Part shown: positions 31,230 through 40,247 of the stretch, piece by piece
Layout of the letters: each line of letters opens with the position of its first letter
Numbering within the stretch: the first letter of the stretch is position 1
NCBI GenBank assembly: GCA_006218025.1
Contig: VBWA01000013.1
Span: forward strand, 1-61,519
Source: Rhodocyclaceae bacterium
GTDB lineage: Bacteria > Pseudomonadota > Gammaproteobacteria > Burkholderiales > Rhodocyclaceae
Reading direction: 5' to 3'
Length of the DNA: 61,519 bases
The notes under the pieces: generated by a model
What the model saw: only the letters and a program-made list of their open reading frames with translations
Told to the model about the DNA's origin: nothing
The model's database searches: none
Position numbers and translations under genes: made by a program

Positions 31230-31835
31230 ATGGTAAAAAAGACCTCAGCACCAATCAAGAAGACCCGGTCGACGGTGCCAAAAGCTATTACCACCTCGCA
31301 GGATATTAGTTTTTACCGTGCTAACGAAAAGCCATATGGTGTGTTCAGCAACCTCTACCGCTGCGAAGTAGAATTTGAGGGCCGTAAGTATCCCACCTCC
31401 GAACACGCTTACCAGGCGGGCAAGGCAAGCAAGGACGCAGTGCGCGAATGGATTCTCGCGGCACCGACCCCGTCGCTCGCCGCAATGGCAGCCCATGGCT
31501 TATACGTTTGGGACGTCGTACCCAACTGGGCGCAGATCAAGTTTGACCGCATGCGTGCGGTTCTACGGGCCAAGTTTGAGCAACACCCGCATTTAGTGGA
31601 GCTACTTCTTTCGACGGGCGACGCGCGACTTGTGGAGGCCGGTACTACCGACAATGCGGTGAACCGGCTGTGGGGGGAAGTTAGTGGCAAGGGACAGAAC
31701 ATGCTCGGTATCATGCTGATGGAACTGCGTGACGAGCTTCGACGTGCCAAGAAGCCGCGTGCGCGTACGAGCAAGTCGAAGCCCGTCGGGACAAGCCGCC
31801 GGGCGATCAAAACCACCGAAACGGTGTCGGCATAA
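31230..31835 (+). CDS. NADAR-family protein (first gene of cargo operon)
   Basis: The 201-residue protein has a basic N-terminal tail (1-25), then a NADAR/YbiA-like domain. It contains YGVFSNLYRCEVEFEG, YPTSEHAYQAGKA, WDVVPNWAQIKFDRM, and a final AVNRLWGEVSGKGQNMLGI. Family members are N-glycosidases: RibX-type enzymes act on riboflavin-pathway intermediates, and bacterial NADAR proteins are reported to remove ADP-ribose from guanine. It lies 25 bp before the SIS-HAD gene. In this operon it could reverse or carry out a glycosidic-bond step on nucleotides or nucleic acid. Confidence 0.8.
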   Translation: MVKKTSAPIKKTRSTVPKAITTSQDISFYRANEKPYGVFSNLYRCEVEFEGRKYPTSEHAYQAGKASKDAVREWILAAPTPSLAAMAAHGLYVWDVVPNWAQIKFDRMRAVLRAKFEQHPHLVELLLSTGDARLVEAGTTDNAVNRLWGEVSGKGQNMLGIMLMELRDELRRAKKPRARTSKSKPVGTSRRAIKTTETVSA

Positions 31836-31860
31836 TGGTCACTCGACGTGGACGGTCGAA

Positions 31861-33795
31861 ATGTCGCTGAATTTCTATGAGCGGGAACTTGAACAGCTAG
31901 ATCGAACCTACGTAGCGGCACGTACCGCTGATATCGGGAAACTCAAGCTCGCGATTGCCAGCACTTCGGAGTCAAGTCTAATTGGTGTGGGATCCGGTGG
32001 GTCCTACACGGTCGCTTCTCTGCTCTGTAATCTTCACGAAGCCTACACGGGGCGGGTGTCGCGACCCTCGACGCCTCTCGAGTTAATCTGCAATCCAACC
32101 CTCGCGTCCGCTAGTCCGGTGTTTCTTATCTCAGCGGAAGGCAAAAATCCCGATATCGTTGAAGGGCTCGTGCGAGCACGCCGGCACAGTTCGCGCACCA
32201 TACACGTATTGACAAATCGCGATGCTAGCCCCCTCATGGATCGGGTGGACAAGCTGTCGGACATTACGCCCCATATCTTCGAGCTAGCGAATAAAGATGG
32301 CTACCTAGCTACAAATAGTCTCTTACTGGATGCCGTACTTGTCGCGCGGGCCTATGGAGAGCTCGACAACAACAACGAGCCGCTCCCTGGCTCAATCGAT
32401 GAACTGCGAATCGGGAATCAAAGCGTCAAGGACTGGGTCCGGGACGCCGGTGACTTTGTTGATTCCGCCGTACCGCGAAAAGGACTGATCGTCGTTTTTT
32501 CTCCACTCTTACGTCCTGTCGCGGCAGATTTGGAGTCAAAGCTTTCAGAATCTGCATTGCTCTATTGCCAACTTGCGGACCTTCGCTCATTCGCGCATGG
32601 TCGGCATCTTTGGCTCGCGGAGCGCGCTGATGACTGCGCCATCCTCGCCCTTGTAGAGCCTGGACTAAACGAGTTGTGGAGACACATGCGGGCCTTGGTG
32701 CCCAAAGGGGTTCCGATCCACGAAATGCCTCTGAGCGGGGCGGCACCTAAAGACCTGCTGGCCGGCCTTGTTGCACAGATGCACTTGGTAGCGGCGGTGG
32801 CGCGTCGACTCGCCAAAGATCCGGCAAAACCAGATGTTGCGAGTTTTGGACGCGAGCTATATTTCACAGATTTGCCAACATTCATTCCTGGACCACCGAA
32901 ATTAGGGCGTCGGGGCGAACGCTCCAAATACGATGTCCTTGGAGCGCGCTGGCCCATGACCGGATCTAGTGGTGTGATGAGCCGGGCCCTCGACAGCTTC
33001 GAAGCGACACTCGAGCAGCAGAATTTTCGGTCGATCGTCTTTGATTATGACGGTACATTGTGCAGTTCGCAGCGAACCGACGCTCCTCCTCAACCAGCTG
33101 TGATCGAACACATTCAACGCTTTGTCGAGAGGGGGATATGGGTCGGAGTCGCGTCTGGCCGCGGCAACTCTATTCAGGAACATTTGCAGAAATGTTTACC
33201 CGCTGAGCTTTGGCATCGGGTTAGCTTAGGGTTATATAACGGCGGCTGGATAGGACGATTGGACTCCGATATTCCAGTGACCCGCACCACGAGTGAGTTC
33301 CTGAGTCACGTAAGACGTATCGTCGGTCGCTTGGAAACCCTGGGCGTTCCGATCGATCGAGTGAAGGAAACTTATCCGCACCAGATAAGCATTCGGTTTC
33401 GCGAAGGCGTAAACACGGAAAATATGTGGTTCGTGATCGCCGATGCGTTAAGGCAAGCTGGCTTGGACCCCTCGACTGTGGTTCGAAGCAAGCACTCAGT
33501 CGATATACTAGGCAGCGGGGTCAGCAAATCACATCTTGTGGCAAACATCGTCCAAGAGTGTGGCGTTGATCCGTACGAAATTGTGACCATGGGAGATCAG
33601 GGCGCTTGGCCCGGCAACGATGCGTCGCTGCTTGAGCACCGCTTTTCTCTCAGCGTGGATCTGCCTTCACGACGACTTGACCGAGGTTGGAAGCTCGCTC
33701 CTCAACATAAACGGGATGTGGATGCGACTCTGTGGTACCTGGACAAGGCAGTGATAGCTTCAGACGGATCGTTCCAGTTCAAACTGAACGCGTGA
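31861..33795 (+). CDS. SIS-HAD fusion protein (cargo operon)
   Basis: From the ATG at 31861 the protein has 644 residues. The N-terminal part has two SIS-like (sugar isomerase) halves. The first has GVGSGGSYTVAS near 42 and SAEGKNPDIVEGLVRARR near 95; the second has QLADLRSFAHGRH near 240. The C-terminal part (from about 385) is a HAD hydrolase: FDYDGTL motif I near 395, ASGRG motif II near 433, a late Lys in SGVSKSHLV, and GDQGAWPGNDASLL motif IV near 580. All HAD catalytic positions look intact. It should bind a phosphosugar and remove phosphate. The frame is open further upstream but overlaps the NADAR gene. Confidence 0.75.
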   Translation: MSLNFYERELEQLDRTYVAARTADIGKLKLAIASTSESSLIGVGSGGSYTVASLLCNLHEAYTGRVSRPSTPLELICNPTLASASPVFLISAEGKNPDIVEGLVRARRHSSRTIHVLTNRDASPLMDRVDKLSDITPHIFELANKDGYLATNSLLLDAVLVARAYGELDNNNEPLPGSIDELRIGNQSVKDWVRDAGDFVDSAVPRKGLIVVFSPLLRPVAADLESKLSESALLYCQLADLRSFAHGRHLWLAERADDCAILALVEPGLNELWRHMRALVPKGVPIHEMPLSGAAPKDLLAGLVAQMHLVAAVARRLAKDPAKPDVASFGRELYFTDLPTFIPGPPKLGRRGERSKYDVLGARWPMTGSSGVMSRALDSFEATLEQQNFRSIVFDYDGTLCSSQRTDAPPQPAVIEHIQRFVERGIWVGVASGRGNSIQEHLQKCLPAELWHRVSLGLYNGGWIGRLDSDIPVTRTTSEFLSHVRRIVGRLETLGVPIDRVKETYPHQISIRFREGVNTENMWFVIADALRQAGLDPSTVVRSKHSVDILGSGVSKSHLVANIVQECGVDPYEIVTMGDQGAWPGNDASLLEHRFSLSVDLPSRRLDRGWKLAPQHKRDVDATLWYLDKAVIASDGSFQFKLNA

Positions 33796-33814
33796 CACAA
33801 TTGTCAGGACTGTC

Positions 33815-35038
33815 ATGAAGGATGAAAACGCACGGCACTTACTCGCCACCGTCATGGGCTGGGAAGAGCAGGATATCGTTCTTCGATATGTTCCTTTGCT
33901 TGGCTTGCTTGCAGACTACAAATACGACCATTACCGACGTTTTGGGCCTGGTAAGCGCTTTATCGAAAGCCTAGCGCTTTGGCTGAGCCAATTCATCGCT
34001 TCCGACAGATCCGCAGCTCTCGATTTCGTTCTCAACCGGCTCGTCTTCGTATCGGACCAGGAGATTTCACATCTCGTCCAGCACGCCTATCCCGATGTCA
34101 TCGTGCAGGAGCGGATGCGAATGGTTGCAGAAGAGAAGGGCATCCCCAGTTATCGTGTTGGTGAAATCTCGCGAGACCTCCGCTTTAAACAACTGCAACA
34201 TAAGTCGCTTTACCTGGGTCTGAGTGACGGAGCCCGAACCGATGAACTGCGTCGCGCAGGCAGCGGCGAGATTAGCAATGAACAGATTTGGCAGGCCTAC
34301 GAGCTTGGCGATGCCAAAGCGGAGGACATGCTCGATGCTTTGCGAAAGGCATTGTCCACAGACTCTCCGTCGTCAGCCCGACAAGTTACCAACGAAGAGA
34401 TCTGGGAGGCATGCTCCGCAGGCGACCGCGACAAAGCGGATCAACTATTGGAGGCGCTAAGGACCGAGTCAATACCACCGACAGTGCCGCCACACACCGA
34501 AAAATTTACGCTGGTGTGGTTGCTGGACGACTTCTCAGGCAGCGGAAATACCTACATTCGGTTTGACAGCAAGGCTGGTCGATTCAAGGGGAAACTCAAA
34601 AAGATTTACGATCGACTCAACCGAGGCGATCTAATTGACACGAAACACTATGAAGTGTTCTTGCTCCTTTACATCGCCACCCGTCAGGCCATTGATCACA
34701 TCGAATATTGGTCTGAGCGGTTCACGTCGGAATTCGGCTACAAACCATTGCAAGTTCGCGTCCTCTTTCCCATCGAATCCGACGTCGGCCTGACTAAGGA
34801 ACTACCTGCAGAACTGGAGGCTATCCTAAAGAACCCGCAGTACTACGACCCAGACGCCTTTGATCAGCACATCGCTGTGGGCGGCACAACGGATGCACAA
34901 ATGGGCTTCGCGGGCTGCGCGCTGCCTTTAGTACTGTCACACAACACGCCTAACAATTCCGTATATCTACTTTGGGGACCGGAGTCACGAAAGTTTTCAG
35001 GCCTATTCCCGCGCGTCAGTCGCCATAAGGAGGACTAG
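33815..35038 (+). CDS. Phosphoribosyltransferase-like protein (cargo operon)
   Basis: The 407-residue protein begins with a helical region. Two tandem units of about 30 residues follow near 148-225 (ISNEQIWQAYELGDAKAEDM and VTNEEIWEACSAGDRDKADQ). The segment WLLDDFSGSGNTYIRF near residue 232 matches the PRPP-binding loop of type I phosphoribosyltransferases (two acids then small residues and Thr). PRTases join or break N-glycosidic bonds through PRPP. The substrate is unknown. The next gene starts inside its stop (TAGTG). Confidence 0.65.
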   Translation: MKDENARHLLATVMGWEEQDIVLRYVPLLGLLADYKYDHYRRFGPGKRFIESLALWLSQFIASDRSAALDFVLNRLVFVSDQEISHLVQHAYPDVIVQERMRMVAEEKGIPSYRVGEISRDLRFKQLQHKSLYLGLSDGARTDELRRAGSGEISNEQIWQAYELGDAKAEDMLDALRKALSTDSPSSARQVTNEEIWEACSAGDRDKADQLLEALRTESIPPTVPPHTEKFTLVWLLDDFSGSGNTYIRFDSKAGRFKGKLKKIYDRLNRGDLIDTKHYEVFLLLYIATRQAIDHIEYWSERFTSEFGYKPLQVRVLFPIESDVGLTKELPAELEAILKNPQYYDPDAFDQHIAVGGTTDAQMGFAGCALPLVLSHNTPNNSVYLLWGPESRKFSGLFPRVSRHKED

Positions 35039-36966
35039 TGGCATACCGCGCGAATCCTTTCCTCGAACGAATGTCTGAGCAAACGACCTCAGACCAGGAG
35101 TTCGTCCGCCTGTTTTCTCCAAAGATCCTCGAACGTCTTCAGGAGAATGCATTTCAAGGTGCGGTGCACTTATTCACGAGCCCGCCTGGCGGTGGAAAAA
35201 CCACTCTGCTCCGCGCATTCACGCCAACGGCGCTACGCGCGTTCTGGAATGCGCGCGTCGTGCAGGAAATGAACGAGTCCTACGATCGACTTGTTGATCG
35301 GCAGGTATTGCATCCAACCAATGGCCCTCAGCTTCTCGGCGTTTTATTGTCATGCGCTTCGGGCTACGCGGACTTGCCGCCTGGAGCGTCCATGACGCAG
35401 GAAGGTCTGTTCCGCGCACTGCTCGACTGCCGAGTCGTTCTGCGCGCATTGCGGAGTCTGGCCTCTTTGTTAGGCTATAACTCAACGGACCAGTTAAGCA
35501 ATGTAACTCTGGAATACGACGAGATGGCGAAGGATCTCAAATCGATTCCAGTGACACCATCGGCTACTGAACTTGCGAGCTGGGCCGAAACGCACGAACG
35601 GGCCGTTTACGAAAAACTGGATTCGTTGGCGAGCGATGTCTCTGCCGGTATGCCTGTCCATATACGGTTTGAAGGCGTGTTGTGGTTGCAGTCAGTCCGT
35701 TTTATTCGTGACGGCAAGCCTGTGGCACCAATGCGGCTGCTAATGATCGATGACCTTCAAAAGCTACGTAAGAAGCAGCGAGCCTTTCTGGTTGAAGAAC
35801 TTGTGGAGTTGCGGCCTTCAGTTCCTGTGTGGCTTGCCCAGCGTAGCATTGCGCTCGGCGACGAACTGCTTTCGCAGGGAGCCCGCGAAGGAAGGGATCT
35901 ACACCACTACCCATTGGAAGAAATCTGGACAGGGGCGCGTGGTGCAAATCAGTTCGCTAGTTTTGCCCAAAGTATTCTCGACCGGCGCCTCGACGTGCAG
36001 CGGGCGATACCTGCTGGTGCATTCGCTCAGTATCTTGAAGATCAGCTAACCCCTGATGAAGTTCGGGAGTGTTTTGATAAGGCGGTGGAACTCTTTGCTC
36101 TTGATACTCAACGCCATCGCGGTAACGTCCGCTACAGCGATTGGCTACGACTTGCGGATGATGCTTCGCGCGTTCCGAGTGCCGAATCGATTATCGATCT
36201 TTACACCACGCGTATTCTGATTGCTCGCGTGGAAGCGAAGCGCCAGCTGTCGCTGGAGTTGACGCCACTGCCGGCTGAGGACTTGGAAGAGGGTGCTAGC
36301 AAGTTGCGAGGCGCAGCCGAGATCTTTGCTCACGAGGAGGTTAAGTGCCCTTTCTACTTTGGGATTGATCGATTATGTGCGTTGGCCACTAGCAACGTCG
36401 AGGAGTTGTTAAATGTAGCGGCTGTCCTCTACGAAGGAATGCAGGCCAAGCAGGTGTTGCGCAAACAGCCGGATCCCAGACTATCGCCGCGTGACCAGGA
36501 ACGTCGCATCAAGGAGGCGGCAAAAAGAAAGCGCGACTTTATCCCCAAGAACCACACTGAAGGAACGAAAGCCCAAAGACTGCTAGACGCTGTGGGTGTG
36601 TTCTGTCGCGAAAGAACATTCCAGCAAACTGCGCCATACGCGCCCGGCGTTACAGGCGTTCGATTGACCCAATCAGAGTTGAATAAGGTACGGCTCAATC
36701 AACCATCTAGCGGTGAGCCGTTAGCCTTGCTCGGTCGTGTACTAGCTGAGTGCGTAGCGGAGAACTTGCTGACCATTCGAGCGAGCGCACCAAGTTCTTC
36801 ACGCGAAGGCGGCACAGTGTTTTACCTAAACCGCACGTTGTGCGCACATCACGATTTACCGCTCCAGTATGGGGGTTGGCAGGACGTCACCGTTGAGGTC
36901 CTTATCGAATGGATGGAGCGTGGACTTCAGCCAAGTCGTCGCCGTCAGATGGAGGTCGGGGAATGA
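35038..36966 (+). CDS. AAA ATPase, ORC/Cdc6-like (cargo operon)
   Basis: The 642-residue protein has Walker A SPPGGGKTTLL (GGGKTT at 51-56), Walker B LLMIDDLQ near 235, and a later region with AKRKRDFIPKNH that could be a winged helix. The GTG start overlaps the previous stop, with AAGGAGG upstream. The N-terminal layout (NPFLERM, then FVRLFSPKILERL) resembles ORC/Cdc6-type ATPases seen in predicted conflict operons (family recollection, unchecked). It is the likely nucleic-acid-loading or sensing part of the operon. Confidence 0.7.
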   Translation: MAYRANPFLERMSEQTTSDQEFVRLFSPKILERLQENAFQGAVHLFTSPPGGGKTTLLRAFTPTALRAFWNARVVQEMNESYDRLVDRQVLHPTNGPQLLGVLLSCASGYADLPPGASMTQEGLFRALLDCRVVLRALRSLASLLGYNSTDQLSNVTLEYDEMAKDLKSIPVTPSATELASWAETHERAVYEKLDSLASDVSAGMPVHIRFEGVLWLQSVRFIRDGKPVAPMRLLMIDDLQKLRKKQRAFLVEELVELRPSVPVWLAQRSIALGDELLSQGAREGRDLHHYPLEEIWTGARGANQFASFAQSILDRRLDVQRAIPAGAFAQYLEDQLTPDEVRECFDKAVELFALDTQRHRGNVRYSDWLRLADDASRVPSAESIIDLYTTRILIARVEAKRQLSLELTPLPAEDLEEGASKLRGAAEIFAHEEVKCPFYFGIDRLCALATSNVEELLNVAAVLYEGMQAKQVLRKQPDPRLSPRDQERRIKEAAKRKRDFIPKNHTEGTKAQRLLDAVGVFCRERTFQQTAPYAPGVTGVRLTQSELNKVRLNQPSSGEPLALLGRVLAECVAENLLTIRASAPSSSREGGTVFYLNRTLCAHHDLPLQYGGWQDVTVEVLIEWMERGLQPSRRRQMEVGE

Positions 36967-38138
36967 TTCTGTGGGGCCGGTACGTATTTCGGCGGGGGAC
37001 TGACGTTCAGGACATGTGGGACCAGATGTTCAGGCAACGTCGAGAACAAGGTCGTCCGGTACGACTTCTATATGTCGGGGGTCGGGGCTTCGACGTTCGT
37101 GCACAAGCTGTTATGCAATGTTTTGTCGACAGCCTCAAGCAGTCCGGTTGCGTTATCGAAAAGGCAGAGCTCTTACTTGTCGGCTTTAGTGGCTATCAAC
37201 TCAGTGACGAGCTGCATGCACAAACACAGAGCAACGCGGATGCATTGAAATCAATTTTTGAGGCCATCGGCGAAGCCAGAACGATAACCATCGGCCCAAG
37301 CGCAGAGGGAGAAGATGATATTAGCGCCAGCAATGCATTGCGACGCGGCTCTGAGGAGGTCCTACGTTGCATTTCGGACCAGACTGATATTGTGCTGGAC
37401 GTCAGTTCTTTGCCGCGCATCGCATACCTCTCTCTGATGTTGGCAATGCTCCAGCGCCTTGTAAGCGATCCTAGTTTGGAGCGGCCCCTGGCAGCAACGG
37501 GCGTAAACTTTCAAGTGCTAGTCGGAGAGGATGCTGCACTGGACAGCAAGATTCGGTCAGAGGACCCGAGCAATGAATTGGTTCTCATTCCTGGATATTC
37601 CAGCCCATTACAAGCTGAGAGCACACAGGATTGGCCACTTGTTTGGTTCCCAGTTCTTGGCGAGAATCGCGTTGCCCAGCTGCAGAAAGTTATGTCTGAC
37701 GCCATACCGACCACCGCCGAAATCTGCCCGGTGTTGCCGCACCCATCTCGAGATCCGCGTCGTGGTGATCGTCTGCTCATCGAATATAAGACGCCACTCT
37801 TCGATACCCGCGAGACGCCATTGACCAACGTGTTGTACGCCCACGAAGCGAATCCTTTTGAGGCATACCGCCAATTGCTGGGCGCCATGACCCGATATCA
37901 GAGGAGTTTCAGTGTCCTAGGAGGGTGTCGTCTCGTCGTCACCCCTCTTGCGAGCAAACTCATCACACTTGGTGCGGCTCTAGCGTGCTTTGAGATGAAG
38001 CTACTCGGCACAACTGGCGGCTATGGGGTCGCGATTCCCTACGCCGAACCAAAGCGCTACGTCGTCGAGGCCCTCGCCATGCAGGAATCGAAGGCAGAAA
38101 TATCCGCCTTGGTTCTCACTGGGGACGCATATGGGTAA
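36963..38138 (+). CDS. Rossmann-like protein of unknown function (cargo operon)
   Basis: The ATG at 36963 overlaps the ATPase stop (ATGA), giving 391 residues. RPVRLLYVGGRGFDVRA near 30 is a beta-strand/Gly-rich-loop pattern, DIVLDVSSLPRIAYLSL near 140 looks like another Rossmannoid strand and loop, and the C-terminal VTPLASKLITLGAALACF is a third. No catalytic signature is recognised. The fold resembles nucleotide-binding sensor domains such as CARF or SIR2-like folds only in outline. As the last gene of a coupled operon it may be the effector or ligand sensor. Confidence 0.6.
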   Translation: MILWGRYVFRRGTDVQDMWDQMFRQRREQGRPVRLLYVGGRGFDVRAQAVMQCFVDSLKQSGCVIEKAELLLVGFSGYQLSDELHAQTQSNADALKSIFEAIGEARTITIGPSAEGEDDISASNALRRGSEEVLRCISDQTDIVLDVSSLPRIAYLSLMLAMLQRLVSDPSLERPLAATGVNFQVLVGEDAALDSKIRSEDPSNELVLIPGYSSPLQAESTQDWPLVWFPVLGENRVAQLQKVMSDAIPTTAEICPVLPHPSRDPRRGDRLLIEYKTPLFDTRETPLTNVLYAHEANPFEAYRQLLGAMTRYQRSFSVLGGCRLVVTPLASKLITLGAALACFEMKLLGTTGGYGVAIPYAEPKRYVVEALAMQESKAEISALVLTGDAYG

Positions 38139-38219
38139 CGTTGTGTCCTGTTTTACAGGCACGGTTTGGTAAATCGGGACTGGCACGGAAGTTGGTCCGA
38201 ACAAATGCCGCCATGCGTG

Positions 38220-38240
38220 GTGTCAGCAGTGCTAACAGTT
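38220..38240 (+). repeat. 21-bp repeat, left copy
   Basis: This sequence, with core AGCAGTG and TAACAGTT, matches 40227-40247 in 19 of 21 bases. The half-sites GTNAGCA and TNTAAC make it partly palindromic. The two copies bracket the second recombinase gene. Confidence 0.4.
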
Positions 38241-38277
38241 ATGTCATTCCGAACACGTGTGTCTGCCGGCAAACCGA

Positions 38278-39144
38278 TCATCGTCCTATGTACACCGAGG
38301 TAATCTGCTCGCGCTCATGCCCCAGTTCCCGGCTGATCGTTAGCCGCGCTTCCTGGTCAATCACCTTTTGCGCTGCGGTCAATTCCCTTGAGCGCGGACC
38401 GCCCGCAGCCGGCGCAGGCCATCCTGTGAGCTCCCGGTATCGCGTTTGCGCATATTGGTGACGGTGACCATGCACCCGGTGGCTGCCAGCCCTGGCGCAC
38501 TGGTACTCGAAGCGTCGGAGCTGCTCCACGTAGCGTTTGTCGGCCGGGATGAGGCTGCCCCTGCCGGCGAAGCGCTTGGCCTCGTCGAGTACCCGGCGCT
38601 GCTCTTCATTGCGGATCGGGATTTCCCGCTCGCGCCCGCCCTTGGTCCAGGTGTCCTTCAGTACGAGCTTGTCGCCGCGGTCGGCCCACTCGGGCCGGAT
38701 CTTGATCGATTCCCCGCGTCGCAATCCGAATGCCGCCTGTAGCTGCAGCGACATCCGCGTGTACGGGTCGGTGATCTTCGCCAGATCGCCGGTCGTCAGC
38801 TCGCGGGCCTTGCTGACGTTGGTGACGTACTGTCGGTGACCGATGCCATAGTGATCGTTGTCCCTGGCGACGACGTTTTGCTTGCCGATCTTCTCGGCCC
38901 ACCAGCGAAGCTCCGCCATCCGATTCTTGATCGTGCCGACAGCCAGACCGTCAGCTTTCCATCGCTCGACCAATCCCTCGACGTGCTTCGGTTTCAGGCC
39001 GGCGACAACCATATGCCGAAAGCCCAGTTCCTGGAGCTGGTCGGCGATCTGGTCGAGCACGCGCTCGCGGTCGTGCTGCGTGGCATAGCTGCCGTCGCGA
39101 TTGCGATCGCAAAGCTGCTTCAGCGCGTAGTTCAGATCCCGCAT
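38278..39144 (-). CDS. Second tyrosine recombinase (phage-integrase, N-terminal-domain type)
   Basis: The 288-residue protein has an N-terminal SAM-like core-binding domain (MRDLNYALKQLCDR, IADQLQELGFRHM) and a catalytic part with the first Arg in AAFGLRRGESIKI near 143, HGHRHQYAQTRY near 222, and LGHEREQITSVYIGR with the nucleophile Tyr at the end. The RHRY-type residues look complete. Such integrase-domain proteins occur on ICEs in addition to the main integrase; the target is unknown. It is transcribed towards the cargo operon. Confidence 0.8.
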   Translation of the reverse strand: MRDLNYALKQLCDRNRDGSYATQHDRERVLDQIADQLQELGFRHMVVAGLKPKHVEGLVERWKADGLAVGTIKNRMAELRWWAEKIGKQNVVARDNDHYGIGHRQYVTNVSKARELTTGDLAKITDPYTRMSLQLQAAFGLRRGESIKIRPEWADRGDKLVLKDTWTKGGREREIPIRNEEQRRVLDEAKRFAGRGSLIPADKRYVEQLRRFEYQCARAGSHRVHGHRHQYAQTRYRELTGWPAPAAGGPRSRELTAAQKVIDQEARLTISRELGHEREQITSVYIGR

Positions 39145-39577
39145 GTCTTCCTCGCCAGGTTCAATCCCTTTCGTCCATTTGTTGCCCCTTTCTTGCTGCC
39201 CTTTGCGTTGCTGCTGGTGTGTGAAGCCTGTCCGGTAAGTGTTTCTGTCCGTCCCGCACGCCTAAGCGTGGCGGGAGGTACGAGGGACTCGGGACACCAT
39301 TCCCGTTTCGTGTCGTTTGCTTTGCTGCTTGCCACCGCGGCACGCGGCATTGGCGTCGATAGCGCTTCCTGTTGGAAGCCGATCCATCGAGATGAGCCCT
39401 TGACCCAGGGCTCGGAGGTGCGCCTATGCGGCGCGACTTCGGACTGAGCCCGCTGGGCGCGGGCAAGTAGAAGGACCGTATTGCGCGGTCCAGCATGACG
39501 ACGGGTCAGGGAGCCCGTCACTTGGGGTCGTCACTTGCGCCAGTCACCGATCAGTCCTTGTCGGCTGGGGCATCGTG

Positions 39578-39619
39578 CGCGTCGTCACTACCGGCTCGCG
39601 CCGCAGTAGTGACGACGCG
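39578..39619. repeat. 14-bp perfect inverted repeat
   Basis: CGCGTCGTCACTAC (39578-39591) and its reverse complement (39606-39619) flank a 14-base spacer. No T-run follows, so it is not a normal terminator. Protein binding or a transfer-origin structure is possible. Confidence 0.6.
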
Positions 39620-39708
39620 ATTGGCGCAGGAGTGCCGCCGCTTTGCGCGGACAGCGTTGCAGCAGGGATCGCACTGGCTGGCGCCATTGCGATTGGTCCG
39701 CGTGAAGA

Positions 39709-39733
39709 TGCCTCGTGTATGTCACACGAGGCA
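39709..39733. repeat. 10-bp hairpin
   Basis: TGCCTCGTGT (39709-39718) pairs with ACACGAGGCA (39724-39733) across a 5-base loop. It is part of the structured stretch right of the second recombinase. Confidence 0.55.
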
Positions 39734-40226
39734 CGCCTGGCGCAGACGTATTTGGCCTGACACAGGTGTTGCTGCTTGGGGCAGTGGAGCGGGGCTGTAC
39801 CCCGCGCGAATGTAGGCGAAGCCCGATTGCGACCGCGCTGCGCTTGCCCTGGATTGCGTCAGAACGGTGGCTGGCGCACGTTGCCAAGATGTTGCCCAAA
39901 CGATTGACTACAGACTTACAGGTATCTCCGAGCCTTGCGGCTGCCGGTGTCGAGGAGATCAGTCCGGCTCTTGCGCTCGATCTCGCGAGCATAGGGCGAT
40001 GCGTTTACGGGCATCAAGCGGGCTGACACAGCCAGCGTGGAAAACTATTCGATGTTCGGCAATTCGCTGCGCGGTGGCAAAACGATATTGGGCGCACAGC
40101 GCGAATCGCCAGACTCGCGGTTGAGACCATCGAACGATTGCACAAGTTCCCAAGAGGTCAGAGGAGGGGCTGCGCCAGATTCACGCAGGTCGTTCGGCCT
40201 GGATGAAGTGAACTTTGGGGCAGGGG

Positions 40227-40247
40227 GTGTTAGCAGTGTTAACAGTT
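40227..40247 (+). repeat. 21-bp repeat, right copy
   Basis: It matches 38220-38240 in 19 of 21 bases. See the left copy. Confidence 0.4.

Noticed and set aside
31036-31236. 66-codon frame before the NADAR gene
   Set aside because: No ribosome site or protein signature; composition is not coding-like. It was left as non-coding.
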